64,000 bases of DNA, taken from Gamsiella multidivaricata (Eukaryota; Mortierellomycota; Mortierellomycetes; Mortierellales; Mortierellaceae). Within the stretch, counting starts at the first letter, position 1; the number at the start of each line of letters is the position of its first letter. Positions 61,355 to 64,000 of the stretch are shown piece by piece. The notes beneath the pieces were generated by a model. It had not been told where the DNA came from and did not search any database. It saw only the letters and a list, made by a program, of their open reading frames with translations. A program made the position numbers and the translations under genes. The stretch spans positions 186,001 through 250,000 of the forward strand of contig NW_026251716.1 of assembly GCF_025024155.1 (NCBI RefSeq), in the 5' to 3' direction.

Positions 61355-63214
61355 ATGACTCTCTTGGCTGTCATCGGCAAGGTGACGCAGCAGTCGACCA
61401 TCTCCCTTGCCCTGGCCCTTTCCGCCGTGCTCACCTACAGCTTCTACCGATCCTGGCTCTACCCTTACTATCTTGATCCGCTCGCCCGGCTCCAAGGTCC
61501 GAGCCCATCCAAGGTCCCATTCATCGGAAACATGCTCGCGCTAACGAAAAAGAAACCCATGATGACCCTGTACGACTGGGCAATGGAATATCCTGATTCG
61601 ATTTACCGATACTACTGGTTTACTCGATTAACCCTTATGACCTCAGACCCCGTAACAGTCGGCTACGTCCTTGGGAAGGCCAACGACAACTGGCTCAAGA
61701 GCAAGGGGACTGAAGACATGTTTGAGCAGAATCTTGGGCACTCGCTTCTGTCCATGAAAGGCCAGGAGCACATAGCCCACCGCAAGTACCTTGGAACGGG
61801 ATTCAAGCACATGTACCTGAAATCGATGGCGATGGCCTTTCAACGAGTCGCCAATGATCTCATCCAAGTATGGAGGGGTAGAGTGCCAACGGAGAACCAA
61901 AAGGACATAAGCAGCAAGGAGACACATTGGGAGCACGATGGAAAAGTTTATACGACCATTGATCTTGAACCATCATTCTACTGTCTGACGCTGGATTCGA
62001 TCGGCCAATTTGCGCTTGGCCGAGGCTTCGATGCCATCCAGCAACCGATCGGCCCTGACTTTGACAACTACAGGATTATTGTCGAGTCCTTCAAAGTGAC
62101 GCTGCTTACCCTGTTTCCGTTTTCGAACTGGATCCCAACAAGGACCAACAGACGAGCATGGAATGCCGTGCGTGATTTCAAAAAGTCAATGACAAAGATT
62201 GTTCAGGATCGGAAGCAGGAGTTGCTCAACGAAATTCAAGCCAACGGTGGGAATTTTTCGCAGGAGGAAGGCGCGTCCAGTCAGAAGAAAGACATGTTGA
62301 CGATGTTACTAGTGGATCAGTTGACGGGCGAGGGCTGCTCGGACTCGCAGATTCAAGACGATGTCTTCACTGCCATCTTTGCTGGTCATGTGAGTATTTC
62401 TCTCTCCTTTACTTTCTACCTTGTATGAAGATATAGTCTTTGCCATGCCAACTCATTACCCTACGTCTTTACTCGTATTCTTTTTGGTAGGAAACTACTT
62501 CGGCTGCTCTCTCATGGGCATTCTACCAGCTTGCGTGTCATCCCGGGATCCAGCAGCGCCTTAGAGAAGAAACCCGGCAGCTGTACAGCAATACAAATGG
62601 CGATCCTTCCTATGACGATTTGAACTCCTTGCCCTATCTGAATGCTGTTGTTCGTGAAAGTCTTCGGATCTGGTCACCCGTCCCTGTATGTACTTTTTTT
62701 TCCTGGTCTAAAGCATAAGTTCAGGAGCGATCAAACAAACTCACACAGACTCGGACCCTTTTATTCTTGTAAAATGACCATCTACTTCTAGCTGAACCTT
62801 CGCGTGTCTGTCGAGGATGATTATCTCCCACGCAGTAATGGCCTTGAGCCCTTGTTTGTCCCTGCTGGCACGAATCTTCAGATTCCTATGTTCATCCTGC
62901 AGCGAGACCCCAAGATCTGGGGCCCTGACTCTTTGGAATTTAATCCGGATCGCTGGATCTCTGATACGCCATGTCCCCCCTACATGCCACCGCACGGCCT
63001 GTGCTACTTTCCATTCTACCATGGCAAGCGCGGCTGTATCGGCAACAAGGTCGCCACGCTGGAGATGAAGACACATATTGCGAATCTTATCAACACGTTT
63101 GAGTTTATTCAGACACCAGAGATGAGGGCCAATAACAGCGAGATCGACTGGCGTTGGTCGGTTAGCTTGAAGCCTTCGCCTGGAGTTCACCTGGGCATCA
63201 GGTTAGCAGACTGA
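61355..63214 (+). CDS. Cytochrome P450 monooxygenase
   Basis: 550 residues from three exons: 61355-62389, 62491-62685, 62792-63214. An N-terminal hydrophobic anchor (about residues 15-35) and a proline-rich hinge (GPSPSKVPFIGN) mark a microsomal enzyme. The I-helix motif is AGHETTS (interrupted by intron 1), the K-helix VRESLRIW supplies ExxR, then FNPDRW, and the heme loop FYHGKRGCIG has its cysteine at C492. Resembles the CYP4/CYP52-like fatty-acid/alkane hydroxylase clan in its K-helix and heme-loop neighbourhood, but I cannot assign a family. The adjacent acyl-CoA reductase makes a lipid substrate plausible. No defect seen. Confidence 0.94.
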
Positions 63215-63411
63215 ACCATGCGCAAGTATGGATCTAAGTAATGTAGATGAAATATGTTCGAGATAACAGAGGAGTGAATAAACATGTATTGCGTAACCCG
63301 TTAATCGATCCATGGCTTTTGTTCGGTACACCTCGCTTTTGCTGTAGCTTCACCAGCTGCTTTTTAGAAACTGTATCGTGAAGAGTTCTGTTCATAGCCA
63401 GGGACACATTC

Positions 63412-63430
63412 TTTTTTTTTTTTTTTTTTT
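63412..63430. repeat. Poly-T homopolymer (19 nt)
   Basis: Run of 19 T in the 257-bp convergent spacer between the P450 and the membrane protein, i.e. in the 3' ends of both. Confidence 0.95.
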
Positions 63431-63471
63431 ACACAAGAATAATTTATTATTAGCTAAGAAATACATGGAGA

Positions 63472-64000
63472 TTATTGGAATGTGCGCATGGCGGTCTCTG
63501 GGACTCCACTCCACACTTTGATGGGTACGATATACATGGTCAAAAGTGTGATGAGGGTGCAAATCAACTCGACCGTCTTGTGTCCCTTGGGAGCAGGTTC
63601 GCCCTCAGTCAGAGGCGTTCCAGGAGTACGCTGCTTCCAGAAGAGGACCAGGACACTCAAGAGGAGGAATCCGAGGAAAGGCCACATGATAATCTCGACT
63701 GCCATGATATACGAAGCCCAGGCGCCAATGACGACCGCAAACAAGATCATCAGGAATGTCTTGAACTTGCCATAGGCGATTAAGTATGTTCCCAAGGCCA
63801 CATGAGCAGTTGGGTCCAACTTGCGGCAGACCTCAAAAGTGAAAGAGCCGCCGAACTGCAACAAGGCCGCATGCCAGCAGAGGATCGACTTGAGTGACGA
63901 GGCGCCATGGAAAGCAGCGACTGGGAAGAGGATCATGAGAAGGACAACAAGCTGGTGGGTGATCACATACAGGATGGGACGAGCGCTCAGCCAGTGACCA
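63472..64000 (-). CDS. Multi-pass membrane protein resembling UbiA-type prenyltransferases (partial, cut by window edge)
   Basis: The last 175 residues are visible on the complement; the frame is open to the window edge, so the N terminus lies outside. About five hydrophobic spans alternate with short loops. HWLSARPILYVITHQ at the edge and FTFEVCRKLDPTAH, followed by a GTYLIAYG stretch, recall the second Asp-containing loop and following helix of UbiA-superfamily enzymes, which attach isoprenoid chains to aromatic or other acceptors. The first, most diagnostic motif (NDxxDxxxD) would lie outside, so the call is tentative. Ends in ETAMRTFQ; convergent with the P450. Confidence 0.6.
   Translation of the reverse strand, partial: GHWLSARPILYVITHQLVVLLMILFPVAAFHGASSLKSILCWHAALLQFGGSFTFEVCRKLDPTAHVALGTYLIAYGKFKTFLMILFAVVIGAWASYIMAVEIIMWPFLGFLLLSVLVLFWKQRTPGTPLTEGEPAPKGHKTVELICTLITLLTMYIVPIKVWSGVPETAMRTFQ

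Noticed and set aside
1..64000. tRNA, 5S rRNA or CRISPR arrays
   Set aside because: No cloverleaf-like T-loop/acceptor pair or regularly spaced repeat array was found by eye; the short tandem repeats present are microsatellites.

Overview
The window is nuclear DNA of a filamentous fungus. Nearly every gene carries several short (about 80-130 nt) GT-AG introns with pyrimidine-rich 5' leaders, and the gene set includes fungus-specific proteins (Rim15 kinase, Eos1-like membrane domain). An early-diverging lineage such as Mucoromycota/Mortierellomycota is my inference from gene style (very large Ser-rich Rim15, fatty acyl-CoA reductase next to a P450, dense introns). No rRNA or tRNA gene, CRISPR array or bacterial-type operon was seen.

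Layout. 1-5.6 kb: nucleoporin NUP93/NIC96 (+), then two mitochondrial ribosomal protein genes head to head, mL54 (-) and uL24m (+). 5.6-9 kb: no convincing gene. 9-11 kb: a Ser/Thr/Pro-rich protein of unknown function. 13-15 kb: ATP-dependent PEP carboxykinase (-). 15-26.3 kb: accessory, gene-poor DNA with a broken ABCC-type transporter, other decayed coding scraps, copy A of a ~3 kb dispersed repeat and a cluster of microsatellites. 26.3-36.6 kb: a 3199-residue Rim15-type kinase (PAS, C2HC finger, split kinase domain, response-regulator receiver). 37.1-39.6 kb: ALG12 mannosyltransferase. 40-43.3 kb: copy B of the repeat in the same orientation. 43.9-53.9 kb, all minus: ArfGAP, CTF4/AND-1 replisome protein, and an unusual multi-domain glycosyltransferase. 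54.2-63.2 kb: L-asparaginase with ankyrin repeats (+), fatty acyl-CoA reductase (-), cytochrome P450 (+). The right edge cuts a multi-pass membrane protein resembling UbiA prenyltransferases (-).

All complete gene models were built by hand from splice sites and reading frame. In each multi-exon model the exon lengths sum to a multiple of three; this includes CTF4 only if one intron is GC-AG, and the ArfGAP only if a 16-nt microexon is used. Functional links: the Eos1-GT31-GT32 protein and ALG12 both belong to protein/glycan glycosylation in the secretory pathway; the reductase, P450 and UbiA-like protein are all lipid/isoprenoid-type membrane enzymes in a row; Rim15 is a nutrient-signalling kinase and PEPCK a gluconeogenic enzyme, but they are not evidently co-regulated here.

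The most unusual items are (i) the single protein joining an Eos1-like membrane domain, a GT31 domain, a GT32 domain and a C-terminal beta-sandwich-like domain, (ii) the giant Rim15 with iterated basic-x-Ser-hydrophobic-x-Asp sites, and (iii) the near-identical ~3 kb repeats that bracket RIM15 and ALG12.
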